Shown: positions 26,451 through 35,751, counted from the stretch's first letter. The stretch is DNA of 64,000 nucleotides from Actinoallomurus sp963736325 (GCA_963736325.1 CAVTOG010000008.1:930001-994000), one strand, 5' to 3'. Numbers and translations: made by a program. The notes: generated by a model not told the origin, from the letters alone.

Positions 26451-27854
26451 TTACCCGAGGATCACGAGCTTCTGCTCGGTCAGCTCACGGACGGCGTACG
26501 GGACCCCCTCCCGACCCTGCCCGGACTCCTTGACCCCGCCGTACGGCATGTGGTCGGCCCGGTAGGACGGCGAGACGTTGACCATGACCGCGCCGGACTC
26601 CACTCCGCGGGCGAACGCCAGCGCCGCGTCGACGTCGCGCGTGAAGATCGCGGTGTTCAGGCCGTACCGCGACGAATTGATCTGTTCGAGCGCGGACGCG
26701 AGGTCCGTAATCCGGTTGACCGAGACCACCGGCCCGAAGACCTCCTCGCACATCACCGAGCACTCCGGCGGCACGTCGGACAGCACGGTCGGCCGGAGCA
26801 TCCCGTCCTCGACCGCGCCGCCCGTGATCAGGCCGGCGCCGGCGTCCACGGCGTCCCGCACCCAGGAGATGACCCGGTCGCGGGCGTCGCGCGTGACGAG
26901 CGGGCCGACGACGGTCCGTTCGTCACTCGGGTCGCCGGTCACCACGGCGAGCGTGGCCTCCTTCAGTCGCGTCAGGAAGTCGTCGGCGACCTCCTGGGCT
27001 ACGTACACGCGCTGCACCGAGATGCACGCCTGCCAGGAGAAGCCGAACGACGCCGGGACGATCTCGGCCACCGCGCGGTCGAGGTCGGCGTCGGCCGCGA
27101 CGTGGACGGCCGCGTTGGAACCGAGTTCGAGGAGATGGCGCTTCATCGGAGAACGCCGCTTGATGTCCCAGCCGATGGTGGAGGATCCGGTGAAGGCCAC
27201 GACACGGACGCGCGGGTCCTCCAGGAGGCCGTCCACGATCATCGCCGGGTCACCGGTGACCATGTTCAGCAGGCTGGCCGGCAGCCCGGCGTCGTGGAAC
27301 GCCCGTACGATCAGCCCGGCGGTCAGCGGCGTCTTCTCCGACGGCTTCCACACCACCGGGCAGCCCGCCGCGACGGCCGGCCCGATCTTGTGGAGGGCGA
27401 GGTTCAGCGGGAAGTTGAACGGGGTGATCGCCGCGACGACGCCGACCGGCTCGGCGATCTCGAACGCCAGCTTGCCCTCGCCGGAGGGCACCGCGTCCAT
27501 CGGGATCGTCGCCGCCACGCCGCGCCTCGTCCGCCGACAGCTCCAGCGTGTCCAGGGCACGGGTGACCTCGCCGCGCGCGGCGCCGATCGGCTTCCCGGC
27601 CTCGGCGCACAGGCTCCGCGCGAAGTCGCCGGCGCGTTCACGGATCAGCGCTCCGGCGCGGCGCAGAACGGCGGCGCGCTCGTGGGCCGGCCGGGACCGT
27701 CGAGCGCCCGCTGCGCCGCCGCCACCGCGCCGGCGATGTGCTCCGGCTCGGCGACGGCGACGTCACCGAGGTGCGCGCCGTCCCAGGGGGCGGACACCGC
27801 GAACGTCTGAGCCGTCGTGACCCACGCGCCGTTGATGTACAGGTGCTGCGTCAT
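26451..27854 (-). pseudogene. Aldehyde dehydrogenase with two frameshifts
   Basis: The coding sequence is intact in content but split over three frames. Frame one (27854 to about 27690) gives MTQHLYINGAWVTTAQTFAV; frame two (about 27690-27515) gives HERAAVLRRAGALIRERAG; frame three (about 27515-26451) gives VAATIPMDAVPSGEGKLAF and the rest, including the catalytic Cys in FSWQACISVQRV, the ELGSNAAV segment and the C-terminal EEVFGPVVSV. Together they make a normal-length ALDH (about 470 aa). The usual Gly two residues before the Cys is Trp here. It overlaps the start of the upstream dehydrogenase (ATGA). Indels in GC-rich DNA could be real or sequencing errors. Confidence 0.75.
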
Positions 27855-28909
27855 GCCGCCGCCTCGGGGGAGAGCCTGTCGATGATCGCGTCGCCGACCT
27901 CGGCGGTCGACGCCGTTCCGCCCAGATCCGGGGTGCGCGGTCCGTGCCGCAGCGTGGCGTCGACGGCGGCCGTGAGATCCCTCGCCGCCGTGCCCTCGCC
28001 GAGATGGTCGAGCATCATGGCCGCCGCGTAGATCTGGGCCATCGGGTTGGCGACTCCCTGACCGGCGATGTCCGGAGCCGAACCGTGCACGGGCTCGAAC
28101 AGCGAGGGGAACTCCCGCTCGGGGTTCAGGTTGCCGCTCGCGGCCAGGCCCAGCGAGCCGACACAGGCCGCCGTCAGGTCCGAGAGGATGTCGCCGAAGA
28201 GGTTCGAGGCGACGATGACGTCGAAGCGCCGCGGCGCGCGGACGATCTCGGCCGCCAGCGCGTCGATGAGCACCGAGCGCAGCTCGACGTCCTCGTAGTC
28301 CTTCAGGACACCGGCGACGACATCGTCCCAGAACGGCATCGTGTGCAGGATCCCGTTCGACTTCGTCGCCGAGGTCAGCCGGCCGGAGCGCGTACGTGCC
28401 AGCTCGGCCGCGTACGCCGCGACGCGCGCGGTGCCGCTGCGGGTGAACCGTGCCTCCTGGACCGCGTACTCGTCGCCGTCCTCCACACCGCGGTGCCCGA
28501 CGTTGGAATACTCACCTTCGACGTTCTCCCGGACGATCACGATGTCGATGCCGAGGGGGTCGGCGAGCGGCGTCGGAACGCCCTCGATGTGCCGGACCGG
28601 CCGCAGGTTCACGTACTGCCGGAACTCCCGCCGGATCGGGATGAGCAGGCCCCACAGCGTGGTCGTGTCGGGGATGTCGGGTGCGCCGACCGCCCCGAAC
28701 AGGATCGCGTCGTGGCCGGCCAGCCTCGCGATGCCGTCCTCGGGCATCATCCGGTCGGTCTCGCGGAATCGCTCCGACCCCCAGTCGTGGTGCTCCCAGC
28801 GCACCGCGAACCCGTACCGCCGTGCGCACGCGTCGACCGCGGCCAGCGCGGGAGGCATGATCTCGGTTCCGATCCCGTCACCGGCGATGACGGCGATGGA
28901 GTACGCCAT
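27851..28909 (-). CDS. Tartrate/D-malate dehydrogenase-type decarboxylating dehydrogenase
   Basis: A 352-aa member of the isocitrate/isopropylmalate dehydrogenase family. GDGIGTEIMPPAL at the N-terminus, LRPVRHIEGVPTPLAD, the substrate-loop VIVRENVEGEYSNVGHR, the Asp residues of NLFGDILSDLTA (Mg2+ and substrate) and EPVHGSAPDIAGQGVANP are all present. The R-E-N-V-E-G-E-Y pattern favours tartrate/D-malate dehydrogenases over leucine enzymes. NAD-dependent oxidation and decarboxylation of a 2-hydroxy acid is expected. Its stop overlaps the ALDH start. A promoter with a likely DeoR site lies upstream. Confidence 0.8.
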   Translation of the reverse strand: MAYSIAVIAGDGIGTEIMPPALAAVDACARRYGFAVRWEHHDWGSERFRETDRMMPEDGIARLAGHDAILFGAVGAPDIPDTTTLWGLLIPIRREFRQYVNLRPVRHIEGVPTPLADPLGIDIVIVRENVEGEYSNVGHRGVEDGDEYAVQEARFTRSGTARVAAYAAELARTRSGRLTSATKSNGILHTMPFWDDVVAGVLKDYEDVELRSVLIDALAAEIVRAPRRFDVIVASNLFGDILSDLTAACVGSLGLAASGNLNPEREFPSLFEPVHGSAPDIAGQGVANPMAQIYAAAMMLDHLGEGTAARDLTAAVDATLRHGPRTPDLGGTASTAEVGDAIIDRLSPEAAA

Positions 28910-28977
28910 TGATGCTCCTCAGGTCGCGCGTCGGCGCGGTGTGCGTGACGAACGTCGCGCGAGCCATTCGTGGCGTG

Positions 28978-29018
28978 ACCATAGGTGGCGTGTCACAGAA
29001 GTGTCAATAAGTTCACAT
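28978..29018 (-). promoter_or_regulatory. Promoter and putative DeoR operator of the dehydrogenase gene
   Basis: On the minus strand the sequence ATGTGAACTTATTGACA (29002-29018) contains a perfect -35 hexamer TTGACA, followed 18 bases later by TATGGT (28978-28983) as a -10. The same 17-bp element recurs with three changes in front of the DeoR gene, so it probably also binds the regulator. Confidence 0.5.
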
Positions 29019-29076
29019 CGAATGTTAAATACGACACGGCGATGATGTCGTTCGTCAGGAAGGCCCGCGTCTGACC

Positions 29077-29895
29077 TCAGGCGATGGGTGAACCCTCGTC
29101 CAGCGGGACGGTCACGATCTTCACATCGTGGTCTCGCAGCGCCTGCCGGTCGTCATCGGCCAGCTCGTCGTCGGTCACGATCGCGTCCACGGCGTCGAGC
29201 GAGCACGCCCGCACCATCGCCGAGAACGCGAACTTGCTGGAGTCGGCGACGAGTACGACCTCGTCGGCGACGCCGACCAGCGCACGCTTGGTACCGGCGT
29301 CGAAGTAGTTGCCGCAGTAGACGCCGTCGGCACTGAGCCCGCTCGCCGCGAGGAACAGCGTCCGCACCCGCAGCTCCGCGATCGACGCGAGCGTGGTGGG
29401 CCCGGCGAACGACCGGGAGTTGTGGTGCAGCGTGCCGCCCAGCCCGATGACGTCGAAGTTCTCCCGGCCGAGCAGCGAGTGGATGATCGGCAGCGACGCG
29501 GTCACGATGTGGAGCCTGGTCGTCGGGGGAAGTGCGTTCGCGATCTCAAGCGTCGTACTGCCGGCGTCGAACGCCACGGCGCCGTGAGCGGGCAACAGGT
29601 CGACGGCCTTACGGGCGATCGCCTTCTTCGCCGCACGCCGCCGGTCGGCCCGCGCGTCGAACTCGGTCCCGTCCATGGCGCTGGACGGCAGAATCGTCAC
29701 ACCGCCGTGCACACTCCGCATCCTCCCGTCATGCACGAGCAACCGGACATCCCGCCGGATCGTCATCTCCGAGACGTCGAACGCCCCGGAGAGCTCGGCG
29801 ATCGTACAGAACCCCTGCTCCTCGACGATCGCGAGCAACCGGGCACGCCGCTCGTGCGCTGACGACCTCCCCCGAGAAAGATCAGCCGCCACCAT
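29077..29895 (-). CDS. DeoR-family transcriptional regulator
   Basis: A 272-aa regulator from ATG 29895 (the longer frame starts at 29919). The N-terminal winged helix-turn-helix reads CTIAELSGAFDVSEMTIRRD, with the DeoR signature R-R-D-V and SVHGGVTILP. The C-terminal DeoRC sugar-phosphate-sensing domain has AFDAGSTTLEIANAL, VIGLGGTLHHNSRSFAGP and VLVADSSKF. It most likely represses the flanking catabolic genes until a phosphorylated or organic-acid intermediate appears. It stands between the dehydrogenase/ALDH pair and the divergent MBL/FAH pair, which fits local control. Confidence 0.85.
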   Translation of the reverse strand: MVAADLSRGRSSAHERRARLLAIVEEQGFCTIAELSGAFDVSEMTIRRDVRLLVHDGRMRSVHGGVTILPSSAMDGTEFDARADRRRAAKKAIARKAVDLLPAHGAVAFDAGSTTLEIANALPPTTRLHIVTASLPIIHSLLGRENFDVIGLGGTLHHNSRSFAGPTTLASIAELRVRTLFLAASGLSADGVYCGNYFDAGTKRALVGVADEVVLVADSSKFAFSAMVRACSLDAVDAIVTDDELADDDRQALRDHDVKIVTVPLDEGSPIA

Positions 29896-29956
29896 GTCCA
29901 CACTCCATCCATCGCCCAACGGGGTCGTACCAGAGCCGTCCGGCGACTATCGTAGA

Positions 29957-29973
29957 TGTCAATATTCTCACAT
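29957..29973. promoter_or_regulatory. Putative DeoR operator in the divergent promoter
   Basis: The plus-strand sequence TGTCAATATTCTCACAT matches TGTCAATAAGTTCACAT (29002-29018) at 14 of 17 positions. It lies 62 bases upstream of the DeoR start and 67 bases upstream of the MBL hydrolase start, so one site could control both directions. Confidence 0.5.
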
Positions 29974-30039
29974 GCATTCACAGGCCGGTCCTCGTTGTTC
30001 TGGTCCGCGCCGGGACGCGGCTGAGACACAATCACCGGC

Positions 30040-30972
30040 ATGACCGAAACCTCACCCGACGCCGCGGTACTGCGGGAGATCGTCGACGGTGTGTACGCGT
30101 GGACGCAGCCCGACGGCACGTGGTGGATCAACAACGCCGGTGCCATGAGCGGTGACGACGGTGTGATCCTCATCGACACCTGTGCCACCGACCGGCGTAC
30201 GCGAAGGTTCCTGGACGCCGTCGGCGCGGCGACCGGGGGCGCGCGCGTGCGGATCGCGGTCAACACGCACCTGCACGGCGACCACACCTACGGCAACAGC
30301 CTCCTGCCCGAAGAGACGTTGCTCATCGCGCACGAGGCCACCCGCGCGGCGCAGCTGACGGACCCGATCATCGACGGCTGCCCGCCGTTCTGGTCGCCGG
30401 TGCCCGACTGGGGGAAGGTCACCCGTCGGGTCGCGGACGCGGTGTTCCGTACGGAGATGACCGTGTTCAGTGGGCGGCGGCGGGTCGACCTGTTCCATCC
30501 CGGGTACACGGCCCACACGCCCGGCGACGCCGTGGCGTGGTTGCCCGAGGAGCGGGTGCTGTACACCGGTGACCTGCTGTTCCATGGGCTGACGCCGCTG
30601 GTGTTCATGGGGTCGGTCGAGGGCGCGCTGCGTTCGCTGGAGTGGATCGCCGCCTTCGAGCCCGAGCACGTCGTGCCCGGCCACGGCCCGCTGATCGCCG
30701 GTGACGCACTGGACGGCGTTCTGGCCGAACACGAGCGCTACTACCGTCTCGTGCAACGGGCCGCGGAGGACGGGCTGCGTGACGGTCTCGGCCCGCTGGA
30801 GGCCGCGCGCCGTACCGACCTGGGGGAGTTCGCCGACTGGGCCGACGCCGAACGCCTCGTGCTGAACCTCCACCGCGCGTACGCCGACGCCGCCCGTACG
30901 GAACTGGACCTGCCGGCCGCCTTCACCGACGCTATGACCTGGAACGGCGGCCCGCTGCCGACCTCCGTCTGA
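30040..30972 (+). CDS. MBL-fold metallo-hydrolase
   Basis: A 310-aa enzyme of the metallo-beta-lactamase superfamily. The zinc-binding motif HLHGDHT (around residue 77) is complete; later metal ligands are likely in YTAHTPGDAVAW, LYTGDLLFHG and VVPGHGPLI. It has no signal peptide, so it acts in the cytoplasm on a small molecule, for example hydrolysing a thioester, lactone or sulfate. It is divergent to DeoR and followed nine bases later by the FAH-family gene, so the two probably form one unit of the catabolic cluster. Confidence 0.8.
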   Translation: MTETSPDAAVLREIVDGVYAWTQPDGTWWINNAGAMSGDDGVILIDTCATDRRTRRFLDAVGAATGGARVRIAVNTHLHGDHTYGNSLLPEETLLIAHEATRAAQLTDPIIDGCPPFWSPVPDWGKVTRRVADAVFRTEMTVFSGRRRVDLFHPGYTAHTPGDAVAWLPEERVLYTGDLLFHGLTPLVFMGSVEGALRSLEWIAAFEPEHVVPGHGPLIAGDALDGVLAEHERYYRLVQRAAEDGLRDGLGPLEAARRTDLGEFADWADAERLVLNLHRAYADAARTELDLPAAFTDAMTWNGGPLPTSV

Positions 30973-30980
30973 GGAGCACC

Positions 30981-31928
30981 ATGCGCTTCGTCACCTATGT
31001 CGAGAACGGCGGCGATCGTGCCGGCGTCGTGTCCGGCGAGGAGGTGTTCGCGCTGCCCGAGGGCCTCCGGCTGATCGACCTGATCGACGACGGCGACCGT
31101 CTACGGGAGGCGGGCGAGGACGCCGTACGGCAGGCGCGGACCGTGCGCCCGTACGCCTCGGTGCGGCTACGGGCGCCGATCCCCGACCCGCCGACGATCC
31201 GCGACTTCATGACCTTCGAGCGGCACGTCGAGGGCGCGGTGAAGATGGCCGGCCCGGACGCCGTCGTGCCCGACGAGTGGTACGACGCCCCGGCGTTCTA
31301 CTTCACCAACCCGTACGCCGTGACCGGCCCGCACGACGACGTCGCCGTGCCTCCGGGCTGCGCCCTGTTCGACCTGGAACTGGAGGTCGCCGCCGTCATC
31401 GGCCGCAGCGGCCGGAACATCCCAGTAGAGACGGCGGAGGAGCACATCGCCGGGTACGTCCTGATGAACGACTGGTCCGCCCGAGACCTGCAGTTCGCCG
31501 AGATGCGCGTACGCCTGGGCCCGGCCAAGGGCAAGGACAGCGCCACAAGCCTCGGCCCGGTCCTGGTCACCCCCGACGAACTCGAACCCCACCGCGCCGG
31601 AAACTCCTTCGCCCTCCGCATGGAGGCATCGATCAACGGCACCCCCATCGGCTCCGACACGTGGAGCGAGATGGCGTTCTCCTACGCACAAATGATCACG
31701 TACGCCTCGCGGGGAACCGAGGTGCGCACAGGCGACATCCTGGGCTCGGGCACCTGCGGCGGAGGCTGCCTCGCGGAACTCTGGGGCCGCCAGGGCCTGA
31801 ATGCCCACTCACCCCTGACCCCGGGCGACGTGGTCACTCTCACCGTCGAACACCTGGGCACCCAGGAATCCCGAGTCGTCCCCGGCCCCGAACCGACCGG
31901 CGACGTACACGCGACCACCCGCCCCTGA
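30981..31928 (+). CDS. Fumarylacetoacetate hydrolase family protein
   Basis: A 315-aa cytosolic hydrolase. The metal-binding residues of the family are visible as FDLELEVAAVIGRSG (E-x-E) and VLMNDWSARDLQ (Asp), with the substrate loop GPAKGKDSATSLGPVLVT and the late signature GDILGSGTCGGGC. Members cleave carbon-carbon bonds of acylpyruvates or hydrate/decarboxylate related diacids. Coupled to the MBL hydrolase by a GAGGAGC site in a nine-base gap. With the tartrate-type dehydrogenase and ALDH it points to breakdown of an organic acid or sugar acid. Confidence 0.85.
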   Translation: MRFVTYVENGGDRAGVVSGEEVFALPEGLRLIDLIDDGDRLREAGEDAVRQARTVRPYASVRLRAPIPDPPTIRDFMTFERHVEGAVKMAGPDAVVPDEWYDAPAFYFTNPYAVTGPHDDVAVPPGCALFDLELEVAAVIGRSGRNIPVETAEEHIAGYVLMNDWSARDLQFAEMRVRLGPAKGKDSATSLGPVLVTPDELEPHRAGNSFALRMEASINGTPIGSDTWSEMAFSYAQMITYASRGTEVRTGDILGSGTCGGGCLAELWGRQGLNAHSPLTPGDVVTLTVEHLGTQESRVVPGPEPTGDVHATTRP

Positions 31929-32136
31929 CCCCGGCCACTGCCGCGCCTCCGGCCCCGACGGCACGGGTACCCGTGTGAGAGCGGGTGATCCGGCCGACCG
32001 AGATGGCGTGTGTGCAGATCCGTGAGGTCAGTACATGTGTGGCCGTGACCTCGGCAGGTTGGGTGCGCGCGCGTAAGCGTTCAAGGAATCCCATACGACT
32101 AGAAATAGAGTGGAATCTCATTCCGAGGAGGTCTGA

Positions 32137-32967
32137 GTGACCGCCGTGGTGGTGTTGGCCTCGGCCGTGCTGCATGCCATATGGAACGCCCTCGCCCACG
32201 ACATCCCCGACAAACTCGTCGGCTTCGTGCTGATCAACATCGCCTTCACCGGATGCGCAGGAGTCATGGTCTGCGTCACGCCGGTGCCGCGTGCTGAGGC
32301 CTGGCCGTTCATCGTGGCGTCGGCCGCGCTGGAGGTCGTCTACCAGGTGCTGTTGCTCCAGGCGTACCGGTTAGGCGACTTCGGCCAGATGTACCCGCTG
32401 GCCCGTGGCACGTCGCCGTGGCTGGTGGCGCTCGTGTCCGCCACCGTTCTCGGGCGTTCGCTGCCCGCCGCCGAGATCGCGGGCGTGGTCGTCATCTCGC
32501 TGGGGCTGATCGGCCTGGCCTTCGCCGACGGTGTGCCGGGCCGGGCGCAGCTTCCGGCCATCATGGCCGCTCTGGGCACCGGTGTGATGATCGCCTCGTA
32601 CACGATCGTCGACGGCACCGGCGTACGGCACTCGGGGACGGTCACGGGCTACATCGCCTGGGTGTTCCTCTGTCAGGGCCCGGTCCTGCCGCTGGCCGCG
32701 CTGGCCCTGCGCGGGCGTACGCTGCCCGGCGCGCTGGGGCCCGTGTGGGGGCGCGGGCTGACCGGGGGAGTGCTGTCGCTGGTGGCGTACGGCCTGGTGG
32801 TGTGGGCTCAGTCGCGCGGCAGCCTGGCCATGATCGCCGCGCTGAGAGAGACGAGCATCGTCATCGCCGCGGTGATCGGTGCCCTGGTGTTCCGCGAACG
32901 CTTCGGATACCTGCGCATGTCAGCCGCCGCGACCGTCCTGGCGGGCATCGCCGTCTTCCACCTGTGA
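32137..32967 (+). CDS. EamA/DMT-family transporter
   Basis: A 276-aa membrane protein with about ten hydrophobic helices arranged as two EamA repeats. The first half ends VVVISLGLIGLAFAD and the second half ends SAAATVLAGIAVFHL; both contain the conserved Leu/Ala-rich helices and a cytoplasmic Arg (LRETSIVIAAVIGALVFRERF). The GTG start has a strong GAGGAGG site. It probably exports a metabolite or amino acid. No partner gene indicates the substrate. Confidence 0.8.
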   Translation: MTAVVVLASAVLHAIWNALAHDIPDKLVGFVLINIAFTGCAGVMVCVTPVPRAEAWPFIVASAALEVVYQVLLLQAYRLGDFGQMYPLARGTSPWLVALVSATVLGRSLPAAEIAGVVVISLGLIGLAFADGVPGRAQLPAIMAALGTGVMIASYTIVDGTGVRHSGTVTGYIAWVFLCQGPVLPLAALALRGRTLPGALGPVWGRGLTGGVLSLVAYGLVVWAQSRGSLAMIAALRETSIVIAAVIGALVFRERFGYLRMSAAATVLAGIAVFHL

Positions 32968-32971
32968 CCCG

Positions 32972-33388
32972 CTAACCGCGAGGTTCCTGGCAGAGCCGGT
33001 GGGAGTGCGGGCAGAGAAAGTAGGCGACGCCGTCGCGAAACGGAACCCGTTCGGCGAACCGGTAGGTGACCCCGCCACCGCCCCGCCGGAGTGTGATCAC
33101 GTACGGCGCGGACAGCGCCCAGCCGCCGTCGTACCCGCCGAACACGTCGTCGGCGCCCGCGAGATATCCGTCGTCGAACGCCGTCTTCGCGCCGTCACGA
33201 GCACCGCCCGGCAACGCCCGCGTCTCCTGCTCGGCCCGCCCTTCGCGTATCCCGGCCTCCAGCCCTCGCGTGTACGCGCCCGCCGGGGCACCGTGCCCAC
33301 CGGCGGTGACCCGCCCGAGCACGAAGACCCCGGCCACCGCGCAGACGCCGATCAGGCAGGCCACGAGCCGCACTCCGGTCACCCTCAT
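32972..33388 (-). CDS. Membrane-anchored hypothetical protein
   Basis: A 138-aa protein with an N-terminal hydrophobic helix (residues 8-26) that may be a signal anchor, then a charged extracellular part with EAGIREGRAEQETRALPGG. The C-terminus holds the Cys/His pattern FLCPHSHRLCQ, which could bind a metal or form a disulfide. No known family is recognised. It is convergent with the transporter, four bases from its stop. Confidence 0.5.
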   Translation of the reverse strand: MRVTGVRLVACLIGVCAVAGVFVLGRVTAGGHGAPAGAYTRGLEAGIREGRAEQETRALPGGARDGAKTAFDDGYLAGADDVFGGYDGGWALSAPYVITLRRGGGGVTYRFAERVPFRDGVAYFLCPHSHRLCQEPRG

Positions 33389-33502
33389 ATGCCGCTCCGT
33401 TCGTCAGCCCGGCGGAGGCCGGGCACGAAGAAGACCGTTCCGGGTGAGTATCGCCCTCAGACGCGCGTATCGGACCTGACCGCCCGGCAGGGCATCGCAA
33501 AA

Positions 33503-35461
33503 ATGACAGGGGAGCCGGATACATTGCCTGCCGTGCTGGACGAATTGGACGATGTCGCCTGGGATCGGCTTGGTCACGCCTACGGGGCGGCCACCGATGT
33601 GCCCGGGATTCTGCGTGAGGTGGCCGCGGGGGACGCGGATGCGCTGAGTGAGCTCTTCGGGAACATCTGGCATCAGGGGACCGTGTACGAGGCCACCGCG
33701 TACGCGGTTCCGTTCCTCGTCGAACTGCTCGACGTGCCGGGGACCGATGTGACCGGGTTGCTCGGGCTGCTGTCGGTGATCGCCGATGGTTACTCCTACG
33801 CCGATGTGCACGAGAGCCCGTCGGCGGATGCCGACTCGGAGCTGGGGCGGCGGGTGGAGAAGGAGCTGGGCTGGGTTCGTGCGGCGAGGGACGCGGTGGC
33901 CGCCGGCGCGCCCGTCTACCTGCGCCTGCTCGCCGACGGCTCCGAGGACGTACGCGCCTGGGCGGCCAACGTGATCGGCGTCGCGGCCTCCGACGGTGAG
34001 GTCGCCACGGAGATGCTGGCGCGTGCCGAAGGGGAGGACAGCGCGTTCGTACGGGCGAGCGTGATCCTCGCGGCCGGTGCGCTCAGGGTGGCGGACGACG
34101 GGCGGGTGCGCCTGTGGCTCGACGATCCGGAGCCGGCTCCGCGGCTGGCGGCGGCGCTGGTCGCCGCGCGCGTCGGCGGCGAGCCGGACGAGCGGGTCAC
34201 GGCCGTGCTCGAACACGACGCTCCGCTCTCGCTCGACACACTCGGAAGGCTGCCCTGGAGCGTCCTCGGGGCCGACTCGCTGGTGTGGGTCATCGAGTGC
34301 CTGGGGGATCGCTGGGACCTCCAGGTACGCCTGGTCACGACGTGGATGCGGCATGACGACGCCGGGGTGCGGAAGGCCGCGGTGTTCGCCGCCGAGCATC
34401 CGCTGCACGCCTGGCGACCCGCCGCCGAGATCCTCGTCCCGGCCCTGGCGCGACGCCTGGAGGATCCCGAGCGCGGCGTGCGTTACTGGGCGGCGAGCCA
34501 CATCGCCGGGGCGGGACGGGCCGCCGCACTGGCCGTGGAAGAGCTGTGGGCGACGGTGCGGCGCGAAGGAGTACAGCACAACACGCCCGCCGCGTCCGCC
34601 CTCGAGGCGCTGTGCCGCCTGGGCGACCCGCGCGCGGCGGAGTACCTCGCCGGCCGGCTCGCCGACGACCCCACAGAGCTGGAAGGCCTGAAGGCCTCCA
34701 TCGACCTCATCGGCCCGTGGGCCGGCGTGTGCCGCGAGCCGCTGCTCCGTGCGGTGAAGAGGGTGCCGAAGGGCAACGAGCGCATCGCCGTGATCAACGC
34801 CATCGGCAGGCTGTACGCCGGGGCGGACGACGCGGAGGTCCACGAGGTCGTACGGATGCTGCGCACCCAGTGCCGCTCCCACCCGCACATCAGCACCCGG
34901 GTCCTCGGCGACCTCGGCCCGGCGGCGGCCCCGGCACAGCCCGAGCTGCGCGCTGCCCTCCGGCACAAGGAGCCCGTCGTACGGATCAACGCGGCGCGCG
35001 CCCTCTGGCGTATCTCCGGAGCCACGGAGAAGACCCTCCCGGTGCTCCGCGAGGCGATCAACGAGGGGCGCTACGTACGTACGCACGCGCTCGAAGCGCT
35101 GGCCGAGATGGGCACCGCGGGCATCGAGCTGGCGCCGCTCCTGCCCGAGCTGTTCGAAGCCGACGACGACTGGACGGCACTGCGGGCCGCGACCGCGTAC
35201 TGGTACGTCACGGGCGACTCGGCGCCGGTGCTCCCGGTCCTCCTCGGCCGGCTGCGAGCGGGCCGTTACGGCGTCGAGGCCGCCCGCTGCCTGGGCGACA
35301 TCGGCCCGGCCGCGAGCGCCGCCGTCCCCGCGCTCCGCGAGGGCGCGGGCTCCGGCCTCCGCCAGCAGGAGTCGGGCAGCGCCGCCTCCTGGGTGGCCGA
35401 CGACGAGACGTGGGCCGCGACCTGCGCCGAAGCTCTGACCCGCATAGAGTCCGCACCGTGA
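33503..35461 (+). CDS. HEAT-repeat protein
   Basis: A 652-aa cytoplasmic protein built from helical pairs typical of HEAT/PBS-lyase repeats: VRAWAANVIGVAASD, VRKAAVFAAEHPLHAW, VRYWAASHIAGAGRAA, VVRINAARALWRIS and YGVEAARCLGDIGPAASAAV. The N-terminal 110 residues carry a conserved opening, DVPGILREVAAGDADAL and QGTVYEATAYAVPFLVELL, seen in actinobacterial HEAT proteins near SMI1/immunity-type genes. ATG 33503 has only a weak ribosome site. A scaffold or interaction role is inferred. Its stop overlaps the start of the next small gene (GTGA). Confidence 0.7.
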   Translation: MTGEPDTLPAVLDELDDVAWDRLGHAYGAATDVPGILREVAAGDADALSELFGNIWHQGTVYEATAYAVPFLVELLDVPGTDVTGLLGLLSVIADGYSYADVHESPSADADSELGRRVEKELGWVRAARDAVAAGAPVYLRLLADGSEDVRAWAANVIGVAASDGEVATEMLARAEGEDSAFVRASVILAAGALRVADDGRVRLWLDDPEPAPRLAAALVAARVGGEPDERVTAVLEHDAPLSLDTLGRLPWSVLGADSLVWVIECLGDRWDLQVRLVTTWMRHDDAGVRKAAVFAAEHPLHAWRPAAEILVPALARRLEDPERGVRYWAASHIAGAGRAAALAVEELWATVRREGVQHNTPAASALEALCRLGDPRAAEYLAGRLADDPTELEGLKASIDLIGPWAGVCREPLLRAVKRVPKGNERIAVINAIGRLYAGADDAEVHEVVRMLRTQCRSHPHISTRVLGDLGPAAAPAQPELRAALRHKEPVVRINAARALWRISGATEKTLPVLREAINEGRYVRTHALEALAEMGTAGIELAPLLPELFEADDDWTALRAATAYWYVTGDSAPVLPVLLGRLRAGRYGVEAARCLGDIGPAASAAVPALREGAGSGLRQQESGSAASWVADDETWAATCAEALTRIESAP

Positions 35462-35751
35462 CCACGTACGTCCACGACGCGGACCTGCGCCTGACGGAGG
35501 GCTCGGACGAGCGAGCCCCGGGGGCGGCGGTGACCGTGGGTCTGTGCGGCCACTGGAAGCACGACGGCCCCTGCCTCTGGCCGCACCACACCAGCGTACG
35601 AGCCCGGTCCGGCGACACGATCACGATCAGGGTCGCCTTCACCGTCGACGACACCGACGAGCCGGAGGTACGCCGCCGAATCCGCGAGGCCCTCGGCACC
35701 GGATCCCTGGACGCCCCCGAAGGCTCCGCCCGCTGGACCGTCCTCAGCTGA
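35458..35751 (+). CDS. Small hypothetical protein coupled to the HEAT gene
   Basis: A 97-aa frame starting with GTG that overlaps the last codons of the HEAT-repeat gene by four bases, a sign of translational coupling. The sequence TTYVHDADLRLTEGSDERAP leads into GLCGHWKHDGPCLWPHHTS, a Cys/His-rich patch (C-x-H...C-x-W-P-H-H) that could bind a metal. The C-terminal part is an acidic strand-helix unit (FTVDDTDEPEVRRRIREAL). Family unknown. Confidence 0.6.
   Translation: MTTYVHDADLRLTEGSDERAPGAAVTVGLCGHWKHDGPCLWPHHTSVRARSGDTITIRVAFTVDDTDEPEVRRRIREALGTGSLDAPEGSARWTVLS

Noticed and set aside
32879..33502. Upstream extension of the HEAT-repeat frame
   Set aside because: The extra N-terminal part is low-complexity, overlaps two genes (the transporter end and 32972-33388) and lacks homology; the ATG at 33503 fits the family start.
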